A DNA stretch of 64,000 bases from NCBI RefSeq assembly GCF_000202835.1, contig NC_015186.1, positions 806,001 through 870,000 on the forward strand, written 5' to 3'. Numbering within the stretch: the stretch's first letter is position 1; every line of letters begins with the position of its first letter. Shown here in pieces: positions 17,573 through 26,746 of the stretch. This DNA is from Acidiphilium multivorum AIU301. GTDB lineage: Bacteria > Pseudomonadota > Alphaproteobacteria > Acetobacterales > Acetobacteraceae. Under the pieces are notes generated by a model. That model worked only from the letters and a program-made list of their open reading frames with translations. It was not told the origin of the DNA and made no database searches. A program made the position numbers and the translations under genes.

Positions 17573-20500
17573 ATGTCAGGTTCGATTACTGTAAGCCCCG
17601 CGACGGGAAGTTACGGCGATGTTGTTTTGAGCGGAAATTACACAGATGTAGCAGCGTATGGTACGCCGCTTGTGGCCGTACTGGTTACGGCAAATGGTGA
17701 TAATTATACCTACACACAAATTGGTGTCATTTATGACTATTCCGATCCCAACAATGGTGATGACGCGTCGAGGAATGGTAATAATGGAGATCCATTTACA
17801 TTAACTGTTTCTCTGCCTACCGGAACGTATTCTGTATATACGTATTCTGACTTTTCGGATAGTTCTGGAGCAAGTATCAGTAAAGTTCCCATAAGCACCG
17901 GCAGTGCAGGCACGATCGTTTTTATTGATCCGTCTAATGCTGACCAAGTCACAAGCTTGGTGACGTCTCTGTCAATTTCATCCGTAGGGTCGCTGGGCCC
18001 GACCGGCCCGGCGGGCGCGACGGGTGCCACAGGCGCCACGGGCGCGACAGGCGCAACAGGTGCCACCGGCGCGACGGGTGCCACGGGCGCGACGGGTGCC
18101 ACCGGAGCCACGGGCGCGATGGGTGCCACAGGCGCCACCGGCGCGATGGGCGCCACCGGCGCGATGGGTGCCACGGGCGCGACGGGTGCCACGGGCGCGA
18201 CGGGTGCCACCGGAGCCACCGGCGCGACGGGTGCCACGGGCGCCACGGGCGCCACCGGCGCGACGGGTGCCACCGGCGCCACGGGTGCGACGGGTGCCAC
18301 CGGCGCGACGGGTGCCACCGGCGCAACGGGCGCGATGGGTGCCACGGGTGCGACGGGTGCCACCGGCGCGACGGGTGCCACGGGCGCCACCGGCGCGATG
18401 GGTGCCACCGGCGCAACGGGCGCGATGGGTGCCACCGGCGCCACGGGTGCCACCGGCGCGACGGGTGCCACCGGCGCCACGGGTGCGACGGGTGCCACCG
18501 GCGCGATGGGTGCCACAGGCGCCACGGGCGCAACCGGAGCCACCGGCGCGACGGGTGCCACGGGCGCGATGGGTGCGACGGGTGCCACGGGCGCGACGGG
18601 TGCCACCGGCGCCACGGGCGCGATGGGTGCCACGGGCGCAACGGGTGCCACCGGCGCGATGGGTGCCACCGGCGCAACGGGCGCAATGGGTGCCACGGGT
18701 GCGACGGGTGCCACCGGCGCCACGGGCGCGACGTGCCACCGGCGCGACGGGTGCCACGGGCGCCACCGGCGCGATGGGTGCCACCGGCGCGATGGGTGCC
18801 ACCGGCGCAACGGGTGCGACGGGTGCCACCGGCGCAACGGGTGCCACCGGCGCCACGGGCGCAACCGGAGCCACCGGCGCGACGGGTGCCACGGGCGCGA
18901 TGGGTGCGACGGGTGCCACGGGCGCAACGGGTGCCACCGGAGCCACGGGCGCGATGGGTGCGACGGGTGCCACGGGCGCGATGGGTGCGACGGGTGCCAC
19001 CGGCGCAACGGGTGCCACCGGCGCGACGGGTGCCACGGGCGCCACCGGCGCGATGGGTGCCACCGGCGCGATGGGTGCCACCGGCGCGATGGGTGCCACC
19101 GGCGCAACGGGTGCGACGGGTGCCACCGGCGCAACGGGTGCCACCGGCGCCACGGGCGCAACCGGAGCCACCGGCGCGACGGGTGCCACGGGCGCGATGG
19201 GTGCGACGGGTGCCACGGGCGCAACGGGTGCCACCGGAGCCACGGGCGCGATGGGTGCGACGGGTGCCACCGGCGCAACGGGTGCCACCGGCGCCACGGG
19301 CGCGATGGGTGCCACGGGCGCGACGGGTGCCACCGGCGCGACGGGTGCCACGGGCGCAACCGGAGCCACCGGAGCCACCGGCGCGACGGGTGCCACGGGC
19401 GCAACGGGCGCGACGGGTGCGACGGGTGCCACCGGAGCCACGGGTGCCACCGGCGCAACGGGTGCCACCGGAGCCACGGGTGCCACGGGCGCCACGGGCG
19501 CGATGGGTGCCACCGGAGCCACGGGTGCCACCGGCGCGACGGGTGCCACGGGCGCCACGGGTGCGACGGGTGCCACCGGCGCGATGGGTGCCACGGGTGC
19601 GACGGGTGCGACGGGCGCAACGGGTGCCACCGGCGCGACGGGTGCCACAGGCGCCACGGGCGCGATGGGTGCCACAGGCGCCACCGGCGCGACGGGTGCC
19701 ACCGGCGCGATGGGTGCCACCGGAGCCACGGGTGCCACCGGCGCGACGGGCGCCACGGGCGCGATGGGTGCCACCGGAGCCACGGGTGCCACCGGCGCGA
19801 CGGGCGCCACGGGTGCGACGGGTGCCACCGGAGCCACCGGCGCGACGGGCGCAACGGGCGCGACGGGTGCGACGGGTGCCACGGGCGCAACGGGTGCCAC
19901 CGGAGCCACGGGCGCGATGGGTGCGACGGGTGCCACCGGCGCGACGGGTGCCACGGGCGCCACGGGTGCGACGGGTGCCACCGGCGCGACGGGTGCCACC
20001 GGCGCAACGGGCGCGATGGGTGCCACGGGCGCGACGGGTGCCACCGGCGCGACGGGTGCCACGGGCGCAACCGGAGCCACCGGAGCCACCGGTGCGACGG
20101 GTGCCACAGGCGCCACGGGCGCGACGGGTGCCACCGGCGCGACGGGTGCCACGGGCGCCACCGGCGCGATGGGTGCCACCGGCGCCACGGGTGCCACCGG
20201 CGCGACGGGTGCCACCGGCGCCACGGGTGCGACGGGTGCCACCGGCGCGATGGGTGCCACAGGCGCCACAGGCGCCACGGGCGCAACCGGAGCCACCGGC
20301 GCGACGGGTGCCACAGGCGCGACGGGTGCCACGGGTGCCACGGGCGCCACGGGTGCCACAGGCGCCACCGGCGCGACGGGTGCCACGGGCGCCACGGGCG
20401 CCACGGGTGCCACCGGCGCCACGGGTGCCACAGGCGCAACGGGCGCGATGGGTGCCACGGGCGCCACGGGCGCCACGGGTGCCACCGGCGCGACGGGTGC

Positions 20501-21596
20501 CACAGGCGCAACGGGCGCGATGGGTGCCACGGGCGCAACCGGAGCCACAGGTGCCACGGGCGCGACGGGTGCCACAGGCGCGACGGGTGCCACGGGTGCC
20601 ACAGGTGCCACGGGCGCAACGGGTGCCACCGGCGCGACGGGTGCCACGGGCGCGACGGGTGCCACGGGCGCAACGGGTGCGACGGGTGGAAATCCCTGCT
20701 TCGCAGAGGGGACGCGGATTGCGACTGTGCGGGGTGACGTGCCGGTAGAGGAGTTGGTCGCAGGCGATGTGGTCGTGCTGCACGACGGCGGAACGGCGCC
20801 GGTGGTGTGGCTCGGCTATCGCACGATCGACCTCGACCGCCACGCCAGACCCGAGGCGGTGCAGCCGATCGTGATCGACGCCGGCGCCATTGCCGACGGC
20901 ATCCCGGTCCGCGACCTGATCGTCTCGCCGGATCACGCTTTCTACCTCGACGGCGTGCTCATCCCGGCAAAGGCGCTGGTTAACGGCGCGACGATCCGGC
21001 AGCTCCGGCGCAGCCAGGTCACCTACTTCCATGTCGAGCTGCCGCAGCATGCGGTACTTCTGGCGGAAGGCATGGCTGCGGAGAGCTACCTCGAGACCGG
21101 CAACCGCCCGGCCTTCGAGAATGGCGGTGACGCGATCATCCTGCATCCGGACTTCGCGCAGGCCCTGCGCGAGACCGGAAGCTGCGCGCCCTTCGCCGAG
21201 GAAGGCGCGATCGTGGAACGGGTCCGGGCACGCATCTTGGCCCGGGCCGGGATCGAGACCACGGACGATGCGGATCTCAAGATCCGGTATCGGGCCGATG
21301 GCGCGGCGGTGATCACCTCGCGCACGGCGATCCCGGGCTACCTGACCCCGGATCCGCGTGACCGCCGCGTGCTCGGTGTCAAGATCGGCGCGATGATGCT
21401 TGGCGACGAGCCGATCGCGCTCGATCACCCGGCATTGACCGAGGGCTGGCATGACGTCGAGGCCGACGGCCGCTGGACTGGCGGTGCGGCGGTGGTGCCG
21501 GCCAGCCTGATCAACGGCCGCACGCTCACGATCACCGTGGTCGGCACGCTCGCCTACCCGGCCCACGGCGCAAACCGCAGCGTCGAAGCCGGCTGA
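17573..21596 (+). pseudogene. Giant collagen-like (Gly-Ala-Thr)n protein with C-terminal Hint domain, frameshifted
   Basis: Three parts are visible. Residues 1-141 form an unrecognised, AT-rich-encoded beta-type domain (starts [19 protein letters not shown]). From 17996 to 20684 come about 299 Gly-X-Y triplets, nearly all Gly-Ala-Thr with scattered Gly-Ala-Met. From about 20691 a Hint domain (PF13403-like) follows: [20 protein letters not shown], then [16 protein letters not shown], with Cys as presumed nucleophile. Two bases are missing at about 18733-18735 (ACGTGCC where every other unit has ACGGGTGCC), which moves the second part into another frame. Translation from 17573 would leave the collagen phase at once and end at 20737 with a scrambled tail. 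With the two bases restored the protein is about 1341 residues. It could be a decayed gene, a phase-variable one, or an assembly error in the repeat. No classical signal peptide is seen; secretion by a type I route is possible. A GC-rich hairpin follows the stop. Confidence 0.8.
17996..20684 (+). repeat. 9-bp collagen-type coding repeat array (Gly-Ala-Thr)
   Basis: About 2.69 kb of GGY-GCN-ACN units, with synonymous third-base changes (GGT/GGC, GCC/GCG/GCA, ACG/ACC/ACA) and occasional ATG replacing ACN. Longer blocks recur inside the array; for example the segment around 18730-18910 is closely repeated around 19020-19200, which shows block duplication. All six frames are nearly free of stops here, so long antisense open frames are artefacts. 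Confidence 0.97.
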
Positions 21597-21639
21597 TGCC
21601 TGGGCAGCCCGGCGCCTGAGACCGGGCATCGACCGATAC

Positions 21640-21694
21640 GCCGCCGAGGCGACCTGCCCCTTCTCCGGAAGGGAGGGTCGCCGAGGCGGCTTTT
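21640..21694 (+). terminator. Probable rho-independent terminator after the Hint-domain gene
   Basis: An imperfect long hairpin joins 21640-21662 (begins GCCGCCGAGGCGACC) with 21669-21690 and is followed directly by TTTTCGTTT. It lies 44 bases after the stop of the Hint coding frame. Confidence 0.75.
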
Positions 21695-21949
21695 CGTTTC
21701 CGTATCGTCTGCATCAGGAGCGCCACGTCGGGGACTCGGGTCCGGCCGGTTCCTAAACCGGGTGAACAAAGGCGGATGCTCGTGATCCGGCCTCGAAATC
21801 CGGTGGATTCCGAGGCTGTTGAACGTTTTTGGAAAGCAATGAACGCGAGAGTATGACGGAGGCCGGAGAGTGCGGCACTGTATCGGTCTTGAGCCGCCCT
21901 GTGTCTGGCGCCGACTGAAATCGGACGCTTGCCTTGGGTCGATCGTCGG

Positions 21950-22284
21950 TGCCGGCAGCGAGAATGGCATTCAGGGTGGCAAGGAACTTTCCGGCGGTGG
22001 CAATGATTGCGGCCTTACGCATTGTCCCGCTGCCTGGACGGCCGTCGCCGATCGATCATGGCCCCGAGCGCCCTCCGCTGTTGCGCGAGACGGGAGCCGG
22101 GCTGGCAAGCGCGTCGATCGACCTGACCACTCTCAGGCAACTGCGCAATGAGCATGAGGGCAACGCCTGGTGTGGCGTGAAGCCGTCGGTCTATGGCAAC
22201 CAACCCTGCGTCCGCGGCGATGAGTCTGGTCCGCTTGATCGCCTCAGGGGCGCCATTTTCCACAGCCCCGCGAGACCGCGGCAT
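21950..22284 (-). pseudogene. Degraded IS110-family transposase C-terminus
   Basis: On the reverse strand, pieces of the IS110-type C-terminal region appear in order but in different frames. First is TPGVALMLIAQLPESGQVD, then LASPAPVSRNSGG followed by an in-frame stop, then MRKAAIIATAGKFLATLNAIL. In intact IS110 transposases these correspond to the TIPGVG helix-hairpin-helix segment, the LAPVxRDSG segment and the terminal MRKLLxxLNAIL segment. The N-terminal catalytic domain is missing. The remnant fills most of the 21597-22290 gap. Confidence 0.55.
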
Positions 22285-22290
22285 TGATGC

Positions 22291-23214
22291 TCATACCGCG
22301 CTGGCGACGAGGTTGATCAACCACTGCACCTCATCGGAAAGGTGCCCGCGCGGATGCCAGAGGAGGTAGTATTCGACGGCAGGAAAATCGATCGGCGACG
22401 GCACGACCGCCAATGGCAGATGCCGTGCATGGAATTCGGCAAAGCGGCGCGTCGTGGTGAAAATGAGATCGGTCTTGAGCAGCAGTGGCGGAGCAAGGCT
22501 GAAATAGGGAACGAGAATCTGCACGTTCCGTTTCAGCCGCGCGCGCGTGAGATGCGATTCGATCGGACCGCGCTGGGTCGGAGAATAGGGCGTGGGCGCG
22601 AGGTGCGCGGCGGTCAGATAATCCGCCTCGCTAATCGTCCCTCCGGCACGAAAGCGCTGCGCGAGAGGGTGATCGGCGGCAAGGAGGCAGACGACCTCGT
22701 CGGAAAACAGCGTGCGGCGCTGAAGCCTTTTCGGCGGCTCGGGCCAGTTGCCGAGCACCAGGTCGAACGTGCCACTGGCGAGCGATTCCTCGTAGTCGGC
22801 GTCCGATGTCAGCGGATGGAGTTCGAGCCGGGCATGCGGGGCCGCCGCGCGGAACCGCTCGACGAGGCTCGGGACGAAGAGGATGTTCAGATAGTCGGGC
22901 GAGCCGATGCGGAAGCTGCGGATCGAGTGTTTGGGGTCGAAGGCGTCCCTCGCGATCGCGATCCGGCTGATTTCGTGGAGAGCGTTCGTCACCGGCTCAA
23001 GCAGGGCAAGGCCCCGCTCCGTCGGCACCATGCCGGACTTGGCGCGCACGAGGAGGGGATCTCCGGTGATGTCGCGCAGGCGGCGCAACGCGGCGCTGAT
23101 CGCGGGTTGCGACTGGTTGAGCCTGACCGCCGTGCGGGTCACGCTGCCCTCGACGAGCAGCGTGTGCAGCACTCGCAGCAGATAGATGTCGACCGTGTCG
23201 CGATAGCCCGTCAA
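22291..23214 (-). CDS. LysR-family transcriptional regulator of the purine island
   Basis: This regulator of about 307 residues has the LysR N-terminal winged helix (YLLRVLHTLLVEGSVTRTAV, then LNQSQPAISAALRRLRDITG) and a two-lobed substrate-binding domain. The likely start is TTG at 23214, preceded by GGAGG; longer in-frame sequence upstream lies inside puuE in another frame. It is the last gene of the minus-strand allantoin/glyoxylate operon and probably senses an intermediate of that pathway, which is inferred from position. Confidence 0.88.
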   Translation of the reverse strand: MTGYRDTVDIYLLRVLHTLLVEGSVTRTAVRLNQSQPAISAALRRLRDITGDPLLVRAKSGMVPTERGLALLEPVTNALHEISRIAIARDAFDPKHSIRSFRIGSPDYLNILFVPSLVERFRAAAPHARLELHPLTSDADYEESLASGTFDLVLGNWPEPPKRLQRRTLFSDEVVCLLAADHPLAQRFRAGGTISEADYLTAAHLAPTPYSPTQRGPIESHLTRARLKRNVQILVPYFSLAPPLLLKTDLIFTTTRRFAEFHARHLPLAVVPSPIDFPAVEYYLLWHPRGHLSDEVQWLINLVASAV

Positions 23215-23233
23215 ATGTTCCGCCGCCTCCGCT

Positions 23234-24157
23234 TCATCCGCCCAGCACCTCCAGCCCCGTGTGATGGGCGTGGAAATGTTCGGCGACGTCGATCCGTCGC
23301 GCCACCCAGACGTTCTCGTGCGCCGCGACATGATCGAGGAAGCGCGCCAGCGCCGCAAGCCGCCCGGGACGGCCCGCAAGGCGGCAATGCAGGCCCACGC
23401 TCATCATCGCCGGCCTGCCGCTTTCGCCCTCGCGGTAGAGCACGTCGAACGCGTCTCGCAGATAGGAGAGAAAATCGTCGCCGCTGGCAAAGCCGGACGT
23501 CGTCGAGAAGCGCATGTCGTTGGCGTCGAGCGTGTAGGGAATGACGAGATGCCGGCCGGCCGGGCCCCGCACCCAGTAGGGCAGGTCGTCGGCATAGCTG
23601 TCCGACGAATAGCGGAAGCAGTCCTGTTCCATGGTCAGTGCCCGCGTGTTCATCGAACACCGGCCGAGATAGAATCCTTGCGGCGCCTCGCCGGTCACCT
23701 CGCGATGCAGGCGGATCGCCGCCGCCAGATGAGCGGCCTCGACGTCGCGCGGGACCGAGCGGTAGTCGATCCATTTCAGGCCATGGCAGGCGATTTCCCA
23801 ACCGGCCTCCCGCATCGCGGCGGCCTGTTCGCGGCCGCGGTCGAGCGCCGTGGCGACGCCGAATACCGTTGTCCTGATCCGCCGTTCGGCAAACAGCCGC
23901 CACAGGCGCCAGAAGCCCGCCCGTGCGCCGTATTCGTAGATCGACTCCATGTTCCAGTGCCGCTCGCCGGGCCAGGGCGCCGCGCCGGGAATTTCCGAGA
24001 GAAACGCTTCCGACGCGGCATCCCCGTGCAGGATGTTGTTCTCGCCGCCTTCTTCGTAGTTGACCACGAATTGCACGCAGATCAACGCGCCGCCCGGCCA
24101 GCGCGGGTCGGGACGGTCGCGGCCGTAGCCCTTCATGTCGCGGGGATAGCCTGTCAT
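23234..24157 (-). CDS. puuE: PuuE-type allantoinase (polysaccharide deacetylase fold)
   Basis: This 307-residue protein has the NodB/polysaccharide-deacetylase fold with PuuE hallmarks: an ALICVQFVVNYEEGGENNIL N-terminal motif, MESIYEYGARAGFWRLWRLF, and a CHGLKWIDY metal-site segment. PuuE enzymes hydrolyse allantoin to allantoate without the metal centre of classical allantoinases. Its place beside an allantoate amidohydrolase, with uraD and puuD on the other side of the island, supports that role. A chitooligosaccharide deacetylase is the less likely alternative. Confidence 0.9.
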   Translation of the reverse strand: MTGYPRDMKGYGRDRPDPRWPGGALICVQFVVNYEEGGENNILHGDAASEAFLSEIPGAAPWPGERHWNMESIYEYGARAGFWRLWRLFAERRIRTTVFGVATALDRGREQAAAMREAGWEIACHGLKWIDYRSVPRDVEAAHLAAAIRLHREVTGEAPQGFYLGRCSMNTRALTMEQDCFRYSSDSYADDLPYWVRGPAGRHLVIPYTLDANDMRFSTTSGFASGDDFLSYLRDAFDVLYREGESGRPAMMSVGLHCRLAGRPGRLAALARFLDHVAAHENVWVARRIDVAEHFHAHHTGLEVLGG

Positions 24158-24194
24158 CGGACGCGGCTCCGGTGATGTGTCGATGGTGCGGCGG

Positions 24195-25439
24195 TCAGCG
24201 TAACAGGCGGGCGAGGGCTCTGGCGACCACTTCGGTGGCCTTGAAGAGATCGTCGAGCTTCAGCCGCTCGTCGGCGCGGTGGGCGTTCGCCTCCTCGATC
24301 GTGTGCGGCCCGGCGCCGAACAGCACGATGGGCACGCCGGCGGCGGCATAATGCCGGGCGTCGGTGTACAGCGGCACGCCCCTGGTTGTGATCGTCTCGC
24401 CCATGATGCGGGAGGCTTCCTCGCACAAGGCGGCGGAAAGCACCTCGGCGCCGGGCAACGGCGTGAGCGGCTCGGCCAGCAGGATGCGCCGGATCGTCGC
24501 CCGCGCGCCGGGAACGGTGGCCACCGCCGCGCCGATCAGCCGGCGCAGGCCGTCCTCCACGTCCTGCGTGTTTTCCTCAGGGATCATCCGCCGGTCGAGC
24601 CGGAAGGTCACGCGATCGGGCACCACGTTGGTGTTGATCCCGCCGCTGATCAGCCCCACCGTAAGCTGCGGGCTACCGATGCCGGCGATCCGCGACACCG
24701 TTGCGGACAGCGTCCCGCGCGTCGCATAGAGCGCGGAGAGCGCCGCGTTCGCCGCCTGCAACGCGTCGACGCCGGTGAACGGCATCGCCGCGTGGGCGGA
24801 GCGCCCGTCGACCTGGACTTCCAGATGCAGGCAGCCGTTGTGGGCGTTGACGACGGCATAGGAAAATCCTGCGGCGATCGCGAGGTCGGGCTGCGAGATC
24901 TTCTCGCGCAGCAGGATGCCGGGGCCGATGGCGCCGCCGGCCTCCTCGTCATAGGTCAGGTGCAGTTCGACCGCGCCATCGAGTTCCAGCCCGCTCTCGC
25001 GCAGGGCGAGCAGGGCGAAGGCGTAGGTCGCGAAATCGGATTTCGAAACCGCGACGCCGCGGCCATACATCCAGCCATCGACGATTTCGGCGCCATAGGG
25101 ATCGCGCGTCCAGCCCTCGCCGGGCGGCACCACGTCGCCATGCGCGTTGAGCGCGATCACCTTGCCGCCCGGGCCGAAACGGTGGCGGACCACCAGGTTC
25201 ACGGCGCTGATCATGCCGTTGGCGCGGACTTCCGCCTCGGGCACCACATGGCGTTCGACCGTGAAGCCCAGCCCTTCCAGCAATTCTGCCGTCCGCGCCG
25301 CATGGGCGGCGCAATCGCCGGGCGGGTTGTCCGACGGCAGCCTGACCAGGTCGGCCAGAAACCTTGTCTCCGCCTCCCGCGCGCCGGAAAGGTAGCGGGA
25401 AATCGCATCGGGAACGGGCATCGTCTCGGTATCGGCCAT
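24195..25439 (-). CDS. M20-family amidohydrolase/deacylase
   Basis: This 414-residue zinc hydrolase is of the ArgE/DapE/CPG2 group. Metal-binding motifs are ALNAHGDVVPPG, LTYDEEAGG and PLYTDARHYAAAG; a dimerisation domain lies at about residues 205-315. It sits between the puuE and allantoate amidohydrolase genes, 2 bases after the latter. Exact substrate cannot be read from sequence. In this operon it is a candidate for the missing ureidoglycolate or ureidoglycine step between allantoate and glyoxylate, though acetylornithine deacetylase-like activity is possible. Confidence 0.75.
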   Translation of the reverse strand: MADTETMPVPDAISRYLSGAREAETRFLADLVRLPSDNPPGDCAAHAARTAELLEGLGFTVERHVVPEAEVRANGMISAVNLVVRHRFGPGGKVIALNAHGDVVPPGEGWTRDPYGAEIVDGWMYGRGVAVSKSDFATYAFALLALRESGLELDGAVELHLTYDEEAGGAIGPGILLREKISQPDLAIAAGFSYAVVNAHNGCLHLEVQVDGRSAHAAMPFTGVDALQAANAALSALYATRGTLSATVSRIAGIGSPQLTVGLISGGINTNVVPDRVTFRLDRRMIPEENTQDVEDGLRRLIGAAVATVPGARATIRRILLAEPLTPLPGAEVLSAALCEEASRIMGETITTRGVPLYTDARHYAAAGVPIVLFGAGPHTIEEANAHRADERLKLDDLFKATEVVARALARLLR

Positions 25440-25441
25440 GG

Positions 25442-26746
25442 TCAGTCCTTTATCGTTTGGGCATGGGAGGCGAACGGGGCGGGGTCGAAGTGGCGCAGCG
25501 TATCCGCGAGGATGCAGGCCGCAAGCCCCGCATCCTCTTCGGCGATCGCTTCGGCCGGGTTGTGGCTGATGCCGCCGCGGCAGCGCAGGAACAGCATGCC
25601 GATGGGGCAGAGCGACGCGATGGCCAGCCCATCATGCCCAGCGCCGCTCGGCAGGTGGCGGACGCGAACGCCGGCGCGGGTGACGGCGGCATCGAGCAGC
25701 GCCATCAGCGCTGGAGCGCAGGGCGCCGCTTCTTCCTCGAAATTCTTGCGGCTGGACAGGGTGACGCCGCGCCGCGCGGCAATCTCCCGCCAGTGCATGA
25801 ACAGGCGCGCGACGGCATCCCGCCGCACCGCGTCGGACGGGCTGCGGATGTCGAGGCTGAACCGTGCTGCCGAGGGGATGACGTTCACCGCGCCCGGCAG
25901 CGCCGTCATCTGGCCGACGGTCGCGACGAGATCGGTCGTCTCGCGCGCGATCCGCTCGGCCGCGAGCACCATTTCCGCGCCCGCGGCCAGCGCGTCGTGG
26001 CGCAGCGCCATCGGCACGGTGCCGGCATGGCCGGCCACGCCCGTCACCTCGATCACGTGCCGTTCGGCGCCGGCGATCGCGGTGACGATGCCGACTGGCA
26101 GACCCTCGGCCTCCAGTACCGGCCCTTGCTCGATATGCAGCTCGAGATAGGCCAGAACGTCGCGCTCGTGCCGCGCCGCCGCGGCGATCCGGTCCGGCGA
26201 ACCGCCAAACGCTTCGAGTGCCGCGCGCATGGTGATCCCCTCGGCGTCGGTTGCCGCGAGGGTCGCCGGATCGAGCGTGCCGGCGAAGGCGCGTGCGCCG
26301 GTCAGGGCGGCGGGAAAGCGCACGCCTTCCTCGTCGCCCAGCGCGAGGATTTCGATGGCGAAGGGGAGGGGCGTGTCATTCAGCCGCGCGACGGCCTCGA
26401 TCGCGGCGACGATACCGAGCGGGCCATCATATTTCCCGGCATTGCGCACCGTATCGACATGGGAGCCCAGCAACAGCGCCGGCAGGCCGGGTGCCGTGCC
26501 CTCGCGCCGGCCGATCAGGTTGCCGACCTCGTCCTGCCTGACCGCGAGTCCTGCCTCGCGCATCCAGGCGCCGAGCGTCGCGAGAGCGTCGCGATGCGCG
26601 TCGGTCAGATAGAGGCGGGTCAGGGCGTCCGCCTCGCTCGAATGCCGGGCCAGGGCGTCCAGCCGCGCCATGATCCGGGCTCCGGCCTCGCCGCGCCAGG
26701 CGGGAAGTCTGGCGGCCGCGCGTGTCAAGCTGTCCATGTCCCTCAC
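25442..26746 (-). CDS. Allantoate amidohydrolase (AllC/HyuC family Zn hydrolase)
   Basis: This 434-residue M20-related carbamoylase has metal and substrate motifs LLLGSHVDTVRNAGKYDGPL, ALGDEEGVRFP, YLELHIEQGPVLE and SGAGHDGLAIA. It should release ammonia and carbon dioxide from allantoate to give ureidoglycine or ureidoglycolate. The GTG at 26746 overlaps the glycerate kinase stop as GTGA; an ATG at 26737 is an alternative. A beta-ureidopropionase or N-carbamoyl amino acid hydrolase is possible by sequence, but the neighbourhood favours allantoate. Confidence 0.85.
   Translation of the reverse strand: MRDMDSLTRAAARLPAWRGEAGARIMARLDALARHSSEADALTRLYLTDAHRDALATLGAWMREAGLAVRQDEVGNLIGRREGTAPGLPALLLGSHVDTVRNAGKYDGPLGIVAAIEAVARLNDTPLPFAIEILALGDEEGVRFPAALTGARAFAGTLDPATLAATDAEGITMRAALEAFGGSPDRIAAAARHERDVLAYLELHIEQGPVLEAEGLPVGIVTAIAGAERHVIEVTGVAGHAGTVPMALRHDALAAGAEMVLAAERIARETTDLVATVGQMTALPGAVNVIPSAARFSLDIRSPSDAVRRDAVARLFMHWREIAARRGVTLSSRKNFEEEAAPCAPALMALLDAAVTRAGVRVRHLPSGAGHDGLAIASLCPIGMLFLRCRGGISHNPAEAIAEEDAGLAACILADTLRHFDPAPFASHAQTIKD

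Noticed and set aside
17996-20684. Array considered as a possible CRISPR
   Set aside because: Units are 9 bp and contiguous with no unique spacers, and no cas genes are nearby; the array codes for collagen-type triplets.
17737-21629. Very long reverse-strand open frames (700-1200 residues) of Ala-Pro-Val or Arg-Trp-His-Pro type across the repeat array
   Set aside because: The 9-bp GC-rich unit contains no stop in nearly any frame, so these are shadows of the Gly-Ala-Thr tract with no start context or family similarity.
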